From positions 1 to 15,158 of the forward strand of contig JAJZLO010000017.1 of NCBI GenBank assembly GCA_021803405.1: a stretch of DNA of 15,158 nucleotides. The letters are read 5' to 3'. Shown here one piece after another: positions 1-6,364 of this stretch. The position numbers and the translations under genes are program-made. Within the stretch, counting starts at the first letter, position 1. Each line of letters begins with the position of its first letter. This DNA is from Microcaldota archaeon. GTDB taxonomy: Archaea > Micrarchaeota > Micrarchaeia > Micrarchaeales > CABMGC01. The notes beneath the pieces were generated by a model. It searched no databases and had not been told where the DNA came from. It saw only the letters and a program-made list of their open reading frames with translations.

Positions 1-1375
1 CATACGTATTTATAAAGAATATGTTACTTAGCATGTAGGTCCTGTAACCTAAATCTGAGCTTGGATGCAGTTTTAATTTTACATTTTTCTTTTCTTCTGG
101 TATCCCAGCTACAGTTACTTTTAATGGTTTTTCGACGTAAAATAATCTTTTTGAGGTAGTATCTATTAATTTTTTATTTTCACTTAATAGCATGTTTATG
201 TCAACTTTGCTTTCAGACTTACTCATTCCAAAACGCATAGAGAACTCTTTTATGGCATTAGGAGTTATGCCTCTTCTTCTTAACCCAGAAATTGTAACGA
301 GCCTTGGATCATCGTACCCCCAAAGCACTCCTTGTTTTATGAGTTCATTTATCTTTCTTTTAGAGGTTAAATTGTCCTTTATTTTAAGCCGAGAGATGCT
401 ATGTATTCTTGGTTTTTGCATATTTAATGAAGTTAGTATGTAAAAATAAAGTTCATCAAGCAGCTCAAACTCTTTGCTCCTTATTACATCGGTAACGCCT
501 TTTATCGAGTCTATAATTGGAGTATTAAATGCATAAGTTGGCCATACCGTGTACTTTGTACCTTGACGATAATGCTCCTTTGTCTTTATTCTGAAAAGAG
601 TTGGATCACGCATCGCGGTATTGAGAGCTTTTAGATCATTATTTAGCCTTATTATAATATCATCTTCTACTGTATTATTTAGCATAGCCCTCCAAAGCTC
701 CATATTTTCATGTATCTCTTGCCTTTTGTGTTTGCACCCTATGCCAGATATTCTGCTTTTTTTAACCTCGTCTGGAGAGCAAGAACACGCGTATGCCTTG
801 TTTTGTGAAATTAATTTTTCTGCCTGACCGTATATAAATTCTATATTATCACTGGCATAGTATTCCATATCATACTCTATTCCAAGCCACTCTAAGTCAT
901 ATTTAATCGCATCGACAAATTCCTGACGCTCGGTGTCTGGATTAGTGTCATCAAAGTATAAGGCCAACTTACCATCGTATATTTTTGTAAACTCCTTTTC
1001 GGTAAATGAAGCCTTCGCATGTCCGATTTGCATATAGCCATTAGGCTCTGGAGGAAAACGAGTCATGAACTTTCCCACAACTGCGCCGTCCAAAAAAAAG
1101 TGCGGTTTTGCAGTTCGCTCAAAACGTTCTTTTTCTTCTGATTTAAAAGCCTCGGAAAAACTCTCTGCTTCCGAGGTTATTTCCTCTTTGCTCATGAGGT
1201 TTACTTCTTTTACCTCTTTTTCTATATATGTAGATAATGCAGTTATATTTTGCTTAAGCTCTGGATGTTTGGATAGAACTTTATTCAATGCGCTTTCTTT
1301 CCTAGCCTTTCCATAATCGATTGCATTTTTAATAACTATCTTCCTAATTTCCTGTTGCTGTTTTTCATTGAACAT
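1..1375 (-). CDS. gltX: Glutamyl-tRNA synthetase, archaeal type (3' end cut by window edge)
   Basis: Charges tRNA-Glu with glutamate in the cytoplasm (class I synthetase). The reading frame is open for 458 codons from ATG 1375-1373 to the left edge, so about 100 C-terminal residues are missing if it has the usual archaeal length of 550-570. An N-terminal extension of about 100 residues precedes the catalytic core, as is usual in archaea. The first signature lies at residues 107-121 (PPEPNGYMQIGHAKA), so the HIGH box reads QIGH (residues 116-119). The second signature, equivalent to KMSKS, reads LTSKRK (about 336-341) and is followed by GYDDPRLVTISGLRRRGI. The start is supported by AAGGTG a few bases upstream, inside the last codons of the preceding gene, whose TAG abuts this ATG. 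That arrangement suggests translational coupling. Identity is confident from family motifs; the Q in QIGH is the only oddity. Confidence 0.93.
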   Translation of the reverse strand, partial: MFNEKQQQEIRKIVIKNAIDYGKARKESALNKVLSKHPELKQNITALSTYIEKEVKEVNLMSKEEITSEAESFSEAFKSEEKERFERTAKPHFFLDGAVVGKFMTRFPPEPNGYMQIGHAKASFTEKEFTKIYDGKLALYFDDTNPDTERQEFVDAIKYDLEWLGIEYDMEYYASDNIEFIYGQAEKLISQNKAYACSCSPDEVKKSRISGIGCKHKRQEIHENMELWRAMLNNTVEDDIIIRLNNDLKALNTAMRDPTLFRIKTKEHYRQGTKYTVWPTYAFNTPIIDSIKGVTDVIRSKEFELLDELYFYILTSLNMQKPRIHSISRLKIKDNLTSKRKINELIKQGVLWGYDDPRLVTISGLRRRGITPNAIKEFSMRFGMSKSESKVDINMLLSENKKLIDTTSKRLFYVEKPLKVTVAGIPEEKKNVKLKLHPSSDLGYRTYMLSNIFFINTY

Positions 1376-2014
1376 CTATACACCTTTGCGAGTAACGCTA
1401 AGCTGATATACAGTCCCATTCGAGTATACCAGTGCAGCTACAGTCACAGGCACAAATAGTGAATTAGAAGGTATTGTAACATTAAGGTATATTGTTCTTG
1501 TTATATTAGGTATAGATATTGGAACCTTTTGCGACGATGTTCCACTTTTTACCGTGAAGTTAACATATGAAGGGATGAGCAGCTGTGCAGTAGCGTTGAA
1601 GTTAAGACATGATACTTCATTAACCTTGATATTTTTTGATAAAAAGTTATATAAGGAAATTGGTGCGAAACTTCCTAAATCTATATAAAACTGCCTTTGT
1701 GATTGATAAAATGTAGATACTGAGTTGTTTGATTCTAGAGTTGTCAATATAGAGGTTATATTTGATGCTGTGGCATTGTATAAAGTTAAATTTTTGCAGG
1801 TTAGATATATGTTTGCAGTTCCTGTGTAGTTTTCTATTAAAGCATTTGTTACTGATGTTAAATATATAGTCTGAGCAGAAGGAGAGCTTGCGGTGGTATT
1901 TGTATTTGTGCTGCTTGGTGTATTATTTAGATTTGCAAATACAGCATATGAAGAGATGAACAGAACGCCTATGAAAAGGGAGAATATTACTTCGAGCTTT
2001 TTTTTGTTTTCCAT
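1376..2014 (-). CDS. Small secreted or membrane-anchored, sequon-rich protein of unknown function
   Basis: 212 residues; family not recognised. The chosen start is ATG 2014-2012 (MENKKKLEV). An upstream in-frame start at 2083 would lie on the far side of the TATA-like tract at 2041-2060, so it would not be transcribed from that promoter. GTGAT just before ATG 2014 could pair with the 16S tail. Residues 1-6 are charged, 7-27 form a hydrophobic signal or anchor segment (LEVIFSLFIGVLFISSYAVFA), and a Thr/Ser/Asn-rich linker follows to about residue 48. The rest is beta-like and carries about 12 N-X-S/T sequons and two cysteines (73, 136) that could form a disulfide. There is no second membrane segment. 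The gene lies directly upstream of gltX in the same direction with no spacer, so the two are probably one transcript. It resembles the 179- and 304-residue proteins further right in plan (N-anchor plus sequon-rich domain), but I see no clear sequence match to them. Confidence 0.72.
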   Translation of the reverse strand: MENKKKLEVIFSLFIGVLFISSYAVFANLNNTPSSTNTNTTASSPSAQTIYLTSVTNALIENYTGTANIYLTCKNLTLYNATASNITSILTTLESNNSVSTFYQSQRQFYIDLGSFAPISLYNFLSKNIKVNEVSCLNFNATAQLLIPSYVNFTVKSGTSSQKVPISIPNITRTIYLNVTIPSNSLFVPVTVAALVYSNGTVYQLSVTRKGV

Positions 2015-2040
2015 TTTATCACGCAAACCTTTTAATAATA

Positions 2041-2060
2041 AACTATATAATATATATATT
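2041..2060 (-). promoter_or_regulatory. TATA-like promoter for the sequon-rich gene and gltX
   Basis: An uninterrupted A/T tract with alternating TA steps whose proximal edge lies 27 bases upstream of ATG 2014. That is the normal archaeal TATA-to-start distance for a leaderless or very short-leader message. No BRE or transcription start can be proven by eye. Confidence 0.5.
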
Positions 2061-2098
2061 AAATTAAAAGGCTTTCGAAACATATTTGTTTTGCATTG

Positions 2099-2111
2099 TT
2101 TTTATATTTTA
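2099..2111 (+). promoter_or_regulatory. TATA-like promoter for the FKBP gene
   Basis: TTTTTATATTTTA lies about 17-29 bases ahead of ATG 2128, and there is no Shine-Dalgarno sequence between them. This suggests a leaderless transcript. It is divergent from, and about 40 bases from, the minus-strand TATA tract. Confidence 0.45.
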
Positions 2112-2127
2112 CGCTTAAGTTGATTTT

Positions 2128-2826
2128 ATGGCTTTCAGAGATGGAGAATTTGTAAAGATAGAGTACAGCATATGGAGAGGTTCTGACAACTTGCTTGTTA
2201 TGACTACAGAGAAGAAACTTGCTGAAGAAAACAAGATATACGATAAGGAGTTTAAATACGAGCCTAGACTTGTCATAATAGGAAAGGACAACATGATAAA
2301 GGGCGTTGTCAAGGCATTAAAGGAGATGAATGTAGGAGAAAAGAAAAAACTAGAGATAGCACCAGAAGATGCTTTTGGAGAAAGAATGCAAGAGCTTATA
2401 AAAGTGCTTCCAGTTTCTGATTTTAGGAAAAGAGATATGGATCCTATCCCAGGAATGCAGGTCGAGATAGACGGAGCAATAGCCATGATAAGGAGCGTGA
2501 ACTCAGGTAGAGTTATGGTCGATGCTAATCATCCGCTTGCTGGAGAAAAGATCTCCTGTGAAGTGAAGGTTCTTGAAAAGATAGAGAACGCCAATGAAAA
2601 AGCAAAGATAATCCTTGAACAGTATGGTTTAACTCCTGAAAAGATAAATACTAAAGATAAAACATTATCTATCACCTTTAATTCTTCTGTAACAAAAGAT
2701 GGCAAGTACTTTGTAGATAAATCTTCTGCAATAGATGTCATACTTGGAAACATCAATGATTTCGAAAAGGTAATTGTTGAAGAAGAGTACAAAAAACAAG
2801 AAGGCAAAAAAGATAAAGAACAGTAA
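2128..2826 (+). CDS. FKBP-type peptidyl-prolyl isomerase, long archaeal (FKBP26-like) form
   Basis: Predicted prolyl cis-trans isomerase and chaperone of the SlyD/FKBP26 type, 232 residues, cytoplasmic (no signal or membrane segment). The FKBP fold is split in the usual way: residues 5-84 hold the N-terminal half, including VIIGKDNMIKGVVKALKEM (about 49-67) and APEDAFGERM (78-87). An insert-in-flap domain follows at about 88-135. The fold resumes with the family signature VDANHPLAGEKISCEVKVLE (131-150), equivalent to the DFNHPLAGK motif. A further C-terminal domain runs from about 155 to 220 and ends in a Lys/Glu-rich tail, matching the roughly 230-residue archaeal long form rather than the 150-residue short form. 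The gene stands alone on the plus strand, with the rpo7-spt4 unit converging on its 3' end. Family assignment is confident; client proteins are unknown. Confidence 0.9.
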   Translation: MAFRDGEFVKIEYSIWRGSDNLLVMTTEKKLAEENKIYDKEFKYEPRLVIIGKDNMIKGVVKALKEMNVGEKKKLEIAPEDAFGERMQELIKVLPVSDFRKRDMDPIPGMQVEIDGAIAMIRSVNSGRVMVDANHPLAGEKISCEVKVLEKIENANEKAKIILEQYGLTPEKINTKDKTLSITFNSSVTKDGKYFVDKSSAIDVILGNINDFEKVIVEEEYKKQEGKKDKEQ

Positions 2827-3026
2827 AACAAATAACATACAATTTTATTATCGGTATGCTTCGGTGGATTAATGTTGCCAAAGCAATATTCTTTTTATTA
2901 TTAGTTGCTTTTTTATTTAATATTTATTTATAGTTTATTTATATTTACTTAGTAACTTAGTTACAAGAAAAAATACAACTTAAAAACAATAGATATTTAC
3001 ACATGCAGTAAAGGTATGAATTAGCA
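2827..3026. terminator. Convergent intergenic region with likely two-way termination signals
   Basis: This 200-base A/T-rich gap separates the facing 3' ends of the FKBP and spt4 genes. For the plus strand it has T-runs at 2891-2896 and 2909-2914. For the minus strand it has matching A-runs at 2968-2973 and 2982-2986. Archaeal transcription commonly ends at such runs. Between them lies a stem-loop at 2948-2967: eight pairs with one bulged A at 2951 and a three-base loop at 2957-2959. I saw no open reading frame or tRNA-like fold here. Confidence 0.45.
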
Positions 3027-3215
3027 TTAATCGTTTATGTTTAATGCATAGGTTCCATTTACAGTAAAGCCTAATTTTTTTGCTAGCTCTGACTTTTCAG
3101 CATTTAATATAACTATGTAGCCATTCCACTTACTGGTAAGATTGCTCTGATTGCAAATAGGGCATTTCTCTCCTTGAGAGATTATAATCTTGCAGTTTCG
3201 ACACGCTTTTTCCAT
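3027..3215 (-). CDS. spt4: Transcription elongation factor Spt4 (RNA polymerase subunit E'')
   Basis: Small zinc protein of 62 residues. In archaea it pairs with Spt5 and the complex clamps RNA polymerase for processive elongation. The zinc site is visible as C5-x2-C8 and C18-x2-C21 (ACRNCK and KCPICN), followed by the typical SKWNGYIVILNAEKSELAKKLG segment (28-49). Length matches the family (about 60 residues). The ATG at 3215 is four bases after the rpo7 stop, and GTGA overlapping that stop can serve as the ribosome site, so the two are cotranslated. Rpo7-Spt4 adjacency is a conserved archaeal arrangement and supports the call. The ribosomal protein genes that often follow are absent here; the next gene on this side converges from the other strand. 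Confidence 0.92.
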   Translation of the reverse strand: MEKACRNCKIIISQGEKCPICNQSNLTSKWNGYIVILNAEKSELAKKLGFTVNGTYALNIND

Positions 3216-3219
3216 AGAA

Positions 3220-3828
3220 TCACTTCTTTGCTGCCTGAGGTTTGGCGTGTTGTGATTTGCCTTTTGTTTCTTTGACCTTTTTATCTTTTGAACCAGAGTC
3301 CTTTAACCATTCATACTTTCCAAGACCATCTGGCCTCATTGTAAGAGCTATTTTAGTATCTTTTATATTATTCTTTAAGCTTATGGTTGAAACTTTAGCG
3401 TACACTATATCGCCTTTTTTAAGGCTTTTTCCTGTATTCCTTGAAACAAATGAACCTGATTTTCTATCGTAATTTATGAAGTCGTTTGTTATTTGTGACA
3501 TATGCACAAGACCATCTATTGGACCAAGTCTTACAAAACAGCCAAAATCTACAAGCTCCGATACCTCTCCTGTAACAACCTCACCAACCTCAAGATTAAA
3601 TGAAAGTATATCAAACGATACGTTGTGATGTGTTGATGGATCTCCTGGAAGTATAAAGCCATCACTTATTTCACGCACATCAAAAAGAGCCAGAATTATG
3701 CCTAACTGTTTGTCTATTGTTCGCTCATATCTTGCACGCAGTATTGACATTGCAGCTTTTGATATATCCTCGCCGAAGCGGCTTGGAGGTATGCTTATTG
3801 TATCTTTTATAGTATGTACATAATACAA
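3220..3828 (-). CDS. rpo7: DNA-directed RNA polymerase subunit Rpo7 (E'), with TTG start
   Basis: Rpo7 forms the polymerase stalk with Rpo4 and contacts emerging RNA. The chosen start is TTG at 3828-3826 (202 residues). A GGTGAG ribosome site at 3837-3832 sits three bases before it, and the resulting N-terminus, YYVHTIKDTISIPPSRFGED, lines up with the family's usual MYY... start. Another in-frame TTG at 3855 has no ribosome site. The N-terminal RNP-like domain covers about 1-78. The S1 RNA-binding domain covers about 80-165 and includes GEVSELVDFGCFVRLGPIDG. The Lys-rich tail after GLGKYEWLK is common in archaeal forms. It is followed four bases later by spt4. The A/T box at 3869-3881 would place transcription initiation near 3848, giving a short leader that contains the ribosome site. 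Confidence 0.92.
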   Translation of the reverse strand: MYYVHTIKDTISIPPSRFGEDISKAAMSILRARYERTIDKQLGIILALFDVREISDGFILPGDPSTHHNVSFDILSFNLEVGEVVTGEVSELVDFGCFVRLGPIDGLVHMSQITNDFINYDRKSGSFVSRNTGKSLKKGDIVYAKVSTISLKNNIKDTKIALTMRPDGLGKYEWLKDSGSKDKKVKETKGKSQHAKPQAAKK

Positions 3829-3831
3829 AAT

Positions 3832-3837
3832 CTCACC
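3832..3837 (-). promoter_or_regulatory. Shine-Dalgarno site that decides the rpo7 start
   Basis: GGTGAG on the minus strand is a full match to the 16S anti-Shine-Dalgarno and lies three bases before TTG 3828. It argues against the longer frame from TTG 3855 and is one of the few strong ribosome sites in this window. Confidence 0.65.
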
Positions 3838-3890
3838 TAAGGGTTGAAAATTCAATTAGTATTGAGCAGTAAATTAATTTAAGCTTATCG

Positions 3891-4262
3891 TTATCTTAGA
3901 GTTCCTGTTTTTGTAACGCTTAATGTGCGTATTCCCATATCTCTTAGCTTTTTTTTAAGTTTTATATCATTTGTGCACACTGTATATTTTTTCCTTTTAG
4001 ATAGTTCAAATATCCATTTATCAACGTAAATATTTGATTCTTCTACTCTTATTTTATGTTTTTTTATAGAGTTTATGGCTACAACGGCAAACGGCTTTAG
4101 CTTAGTTTTAGATGCTGCAAACTTCTCAAGCTCTAATATTACACCCTTTGATATTATTGGATAGTACTCGTTAGCGCTTTCTATCTCATCTAGGATATCA
4201 CTGCCATTTGCCAGTGAGAAAAGTATTGAACTGGTGTCTATTATTAACTCTTCTTTTTCCAT
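3891..4262 (-). CDS. PIN-domain ribonuclease, Fcf1/Utp24-like (COG1412 type)
   Basis: 123-residue single PIN domain from ATG 4262 (MEKEELIIDTSS). Four acidic residues expected for metal-dependent RNA cleavage are visible: D9 in IIDTS, E44 in VILELEKF, D81 in VDKWIFELS and D99 in CTNDIKLKKKL. A longer frame from TTG 4283 is possible, but it would begin inside or directly at the TATA-like box (4284-4296). In many archaea an Fcf1-like PIN gene stands just upstream of rpo7-spt4, and the same order is kept here with a 62-base gap. That points to rRNA processing rather than a VapC toxin, and no antitoxin gene is next to it. The exact RNA target is not visible from sequence. Confidence 0.8.
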   Translation of the reverse strand: MEKEELIIDTSSILFSLANGSDILDEIESANEYYPIISKGVILELEKFAASKTKLKPFAVVAINSIKKHKIRVEESNIYVDKWIFELSKRKKYTVCTNDIKLKKKLRDMGIRTLSVTKTGTLR

Positions 4263-4283
4263 GCAATCTTCTTTTCTATGCAA

Positions 4284-4310
4284 AAATATTTATAACAGGA
4301 TATATTAAAA
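4284..4310. promoter_or_regulatory. Divergent promoter pair between the PIN gene and the Fe-S scaffold gene
   Basis: On the minus strand, TTATAAATATTTTTG ends about 22 bases before ATG 4262. On the plus strand, TATATTAAAA at 4301-4310 lies about 31-40 bases before ATG 4341. Both are plausible TATA boxes; the minus-strand one predicts a leaderless message. Confidence 0.45.
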
Positions 4311-4340
4311 AGCTATTGGCTTGTTTGTTTTGGCGCTATT

Positions 4341-4745
4341 ATGGAACTCGATATGTATGCAGAGGAATTGATTCAAAGCTATGAACACCCTTTACATAAA
4401 GGTATTATAGAAAATCCGACTTTAGAAAGGCATGAAGAAAATATATCATGCGGAGACAAAATAACCGTTTATATGAAATTAGAAAATGATAAGGTAGTTG
4501 ATATAAAATTCAACGGATTAGGATGCGTAATATCAATGGGCTCTGCTGATATATTAATTGAGGAACTAAAAGGCAAAAAAATAAAAGATATAGAAAAACT
4601 AAACAAAGAGGATCTACTTAAAATAATAGGCATAGATCCAGGGCCAGTTAGGATGCACTGCGCAACATTGTCTTTGAGAGCCATTAAAAAATCGATTTTT
4701 GAATATTATAAAAAAGAACCGGATAATGAGACAAAAGAGCTATGA
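4341..4745 (+). CDS. Iron-sulfur cluster scaffold, SufU/IscU (NifU N-terminal) family
   Basis: 134-residue cytoplasmic protein predicted to bind a nascent iron-sulfur cluster, or zinc, for transfer to target proteins. The three family cysteines are present: C37 with the partner Asp39 (ISCGDK), C62 (GLGCVIS) and C107 (VRMHCATL). The N-terminal YAEELIQSYEHPLHKG (6-21) matches the usual helix that opens the family. PVRMHCATLSLRAIKKSI is closer to the SufU style than to bacterial IscU. The loop after GCVIS reads MGSAD rather than the commoner ASxS. A cysteine desulfurase, SufB/D or NifU C-terminal gene is not in the window. Its last six bases overlap the end of alaX on the opposite strand. A start at M5 cannot be excluded. 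Confidence 0.87.
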   Translation: MELDMYAEELIQSYEHPLHKGIIENPTLERHEENISCGDKITVYMKLENDKVVDIKFNGLGCVISMGSADILIEELKGKKIKDIEKLNKEDLLKIIGIDPGPVRMHCATLSLRAIKKSIFEYYKKEPDNETKEL

Positions 4746-5468
4746 TTTAGGTATTAATTTTACCTCTATTCTTTTCCTGTGGCTACCTAAATTTTTAAAT
4801 CCAGAAAGAACCATATCCCCTATTTCATTTGTATTGCGAACATGTGTTCCGCCGTCAATTTGTGCATCAAGACCACATATCTCTACAATCCTTATATTTT
4901 CAAGAGATTTTAATATAGATAAACCAGGCATTGTTCTTACCAAATCTGGCATTTTTTCTGCTTCTTCCCTTGATATAAAATATGATTTTACCTCATACGC
5001 TTTTTTATTTTCAAGATTTGTTCTTTGAATTATCTTTTCTGCAGTTTCTCTATTTAAAGAAGGTAAATCAAAATCTATATGTGACCTATCCGGATATATT
5101 ATTCCGCCTGTTATCTTGCCGGAATACTCTTTATATATAATAGCATCAAGCACATGAAAAAAAGTGTGATATTTCATAAGAGCGTATCTTCGCTCCCAAT
5201 CTATAACTCCGATTATTTTTGTACCTTTTTCTATAACCGCTCCTTGCTCTGGAATATGAAATATATTTTCTGATTCTTTTTCTTTCTTAACGTCAAGTAT
5301 ATTTATTTTTTTATCTGCGTATGTTATTTCCCCAATGTCATTTGATTGGCCGCCACCGGTAGGATAAAATGCCGTTTTGTCTAGAAGTATGCCTTTTTCA
5401 TTATAATCTATTACAGTAGCTTCAAATTTAGTCAGATATGAATCTTTCCAGAAAAGTTTTTCGGTCAT
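4740..5468 (-). CDS. alaX: AlaX-type alanyl-tRNA editing protein (trans-editing deacylase)
   Basis: 242-residue free-standing editing factor related to the editing domain of alanyl-tRNA synthetase. The family removes serine (and for some members glycine) from mischarged tRNA-Ala. An N-terminal barrel-like domain includes the signature FYPTGGGQSNDIG (34-46). The metal-site HxxxH is H101-T-F-F-H105, and the C-terminal signature GGTHVRNTNEIG holds H209. The length and the presence of the N-terminal domain fit the medium-size AlaX-M class. The residue just before GGTHV is Asp205, not the Cys found in many relatives. C198, seven residues upstream, is the only nearby cysteine. ATG 5468 is preceded by an in-frame TGA, so the start is firm. 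It lies 111 bases downstream of the glycosyltransferase gene and may share its transcript. Confidence 0.9.
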   Translation of the reverse strand: MTEKLFWKDSYLTKFEATVIDYNEKGILLDKTAFYPTGGGQSNDIGEITYADKKINILDVKKEKESENIFHIPEQGAVIEKGTKIIGVIDWERRYALMKYHTFFHVLDAIIYKEYSGKITGGIIYPDRSHIDFDLPSLNRETAEKIIQRTNLENKKAYEVKSYFISREEAEKMPDLVRTMPGLSILKSLENIRIVEICGLDAQIDGGTHVRNTNEIGDMVLSGFKNLGSHRKRIEVKLIPKS

Positions 5469-5526
5469 AAAAATATCTCAGAAGACTTTTTTCATCACAA
5501 ATCAGAAATACCTCGTCTCATCATTA

Positions 5527-5537
5527 ATTATATTTGT
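5527..5537 (-). promoter_or_regulatory. Possible TATA box for alaX
   Basis: An A/T stretch reading AAATATAATTA on the minus strand, about 60 bases before ATG 5468. It would give a leader of about 35 bases. No strong ribosome site is visible, so alaX may instead be read through from the glycosyltransferase gene. Confidence 0.25.
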
Positions 5538-5579
5538 AATTAAGGTTTATTAATCCTTTCTGAAAAAATTTCGAAATGG

Positions 5580-6266
5580 CTATTTTGAAACAAATTTTTT
5601 AATTATTGAACTTAAAAAATAATTTATATCGCTCCCCTTAACCTTAGAGCTTCTCTGCTCAGTCCATTTTACTGGAAGCTCATACGGGACTATTCCAAGT
5701 TTTTGAGACCGAAGTATTATCTCTGTATCGAAGAACCAATGGTCATCTTTAATTTTTTTTGCCTCTTTTTTTATAAAGTCACAAGACCAAAACTTAAAAC
5801 CGCATTGATGATCATGAACCTTAGATAAAAAAATGATATTAATCATATAATTGTATACCTTGCTAGCTACAAGCCTTTTTATTCTTCTGTGCGTAACTGA
5901 CGCTTTTACATATCTAGATCCAGTAACCATCGTATTTCCATTTTCTACAAGTGATACGGCCTTTGGAAGATACCTTATAGGGACTGCCAAATCTATGTCC
6001 ATGTAACCAATAACATTTCCTTTTGCAATCTTTATCGCATTTCTTATTGCCTTGCCACGACCAAGTTTATTATCTGAGGTGATTAATTTTACGTTTGAAA
6101 GAACAGACAACTTATTCGCAATGAGCCGTGTTCCATCTGTCGAACCATCCTCTGCTAGTATTATTTCTGAGTTTCCAAGAGCCATAACACATTTGTATAT
6201 CTTATCAAAATTCTTTTTAAGATTCTTTTCTTCGTTGTACAATGGTAATATCAATGTAAGTCGCAT
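5580..6266 (-). CDS. Family 2 glycosyltransferase, dolichyl-phosphate sugar synthase-like (ALG5/DPM1 type)
   Basis: 228 residues from ATG 6266. Predicted to transfer a hexose from a nucleotide sugar to a polyprenyl or dolichyl phosphate at the cytoplasmic face. GT-A features in order: LPLYNEEKNL (7-16), DGSTDGT (40-46), KLGRGKAIRNA (67-77), the metal-binding DID at 90-92, TGSRY (115-119), the acceptor-region HDHQCGFKFW (151-160), WFFDTEI (177-183) and PVKWTEQRSSKVKG (198-211). The WTE..SSKV end is reminiscent of ALG5-like enzymes. There is no transmembrane segment, so it is soluble or peripheral. A TTG five codons upstream is an alternative start, but the TATA-like box at 6293-6305 favours the ATG. 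It is transcribed away from the adjacent surface-protein gene. The sequon-rich proteins nearby make N-glycan supply a reasonable role, but the sugar is unknown. Confidence 0.82.
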   Translation of the reverse strand: MRLTLILPLYNEEKNLKKNFDKIYKCVMALGNSEIILAEDGSTDGTRLIANKLSVLSNVKLITSDNKLGRGKAIRNAIKIAKGNVIGYMDIDLAVPIRYLPKAVSLVENGNTMVTGSRYVKASVTHRRIKRLVASKVYNYMINIIFLSKVHDHQCGFKFWSCDFIKKEAKKIKDDHWFFDTEIILRSQKLGIVPYELPVKWTEQRSSKVKGSDINYFLSSIIKKFVSK

Positions 6267-6305
6267 ACGGATTATTCTCAATTAATTTAATGAAGATATT
6301 AAAAT

Positions 6306-6328
6306 CCAAAAATTAATAAAGGTTAATA
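6306..6328 (+). promoter_or_regulatory. Shared upstream element, copy A
   Basis: A 23-bp A/T-rich element reading CCAAAAATTAATAAA then GGTTAATA. It matches positions 11382-11404 at 21 of 23 bases. The element ends 37 bases before the 685-residue gene, against 27 bases for copy B. It may be an upstream control site or a TATA/BRE element. A second A/T box (6330-6340) nearer the gene is the better TATA candidate here. Confidence 0.5.
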
Positions 6329-6364
6329 CATATAATAATTAGGGGAAATTAATGGGAGGGTAGT

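Noticed and set aside
192..1316. Several plus-strand open frames of 68-83 codons
   Set aside because: They are antisense to the continuous glutamyl-tRNA synthetase frame on the minus strand, which has clear family motifs.
2115..2831. Minus-strand frames of 123 and 100 codons
   Set aside because: They are shadows of the FKBP gene; composition is low-complexity Ser/Phe/Ile and no start signal fits.
3891..4262. VapC toxin of a toxin-antitoxin pair
   Set aside because: No antitoxin gene is adjacent, and the position ahead of rpo7-spt4 matches the Fcf1-like PIN gene of many archaea.
4699..5028. Plus-strand frame of 109 codons
   Set aside because: Antisense to alaX, which has complete editing-domain motifs; the frame starts inside the scaffold gene.
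5469..5491. Five-codon frame (MKKVF) just upstream of alaX as a regulatory mini-ORF
   Set aside because: It has no ribosome site, and its A-rich content is expected by chance in this DNA.
5538..5554. Third copy of the 6306/11382 upstream element, on the minus strand before alaX
   Set aside because: Only ATTAATAAA and TTAA match, with the central bases changed; that is weak in A/T-rich sequence.
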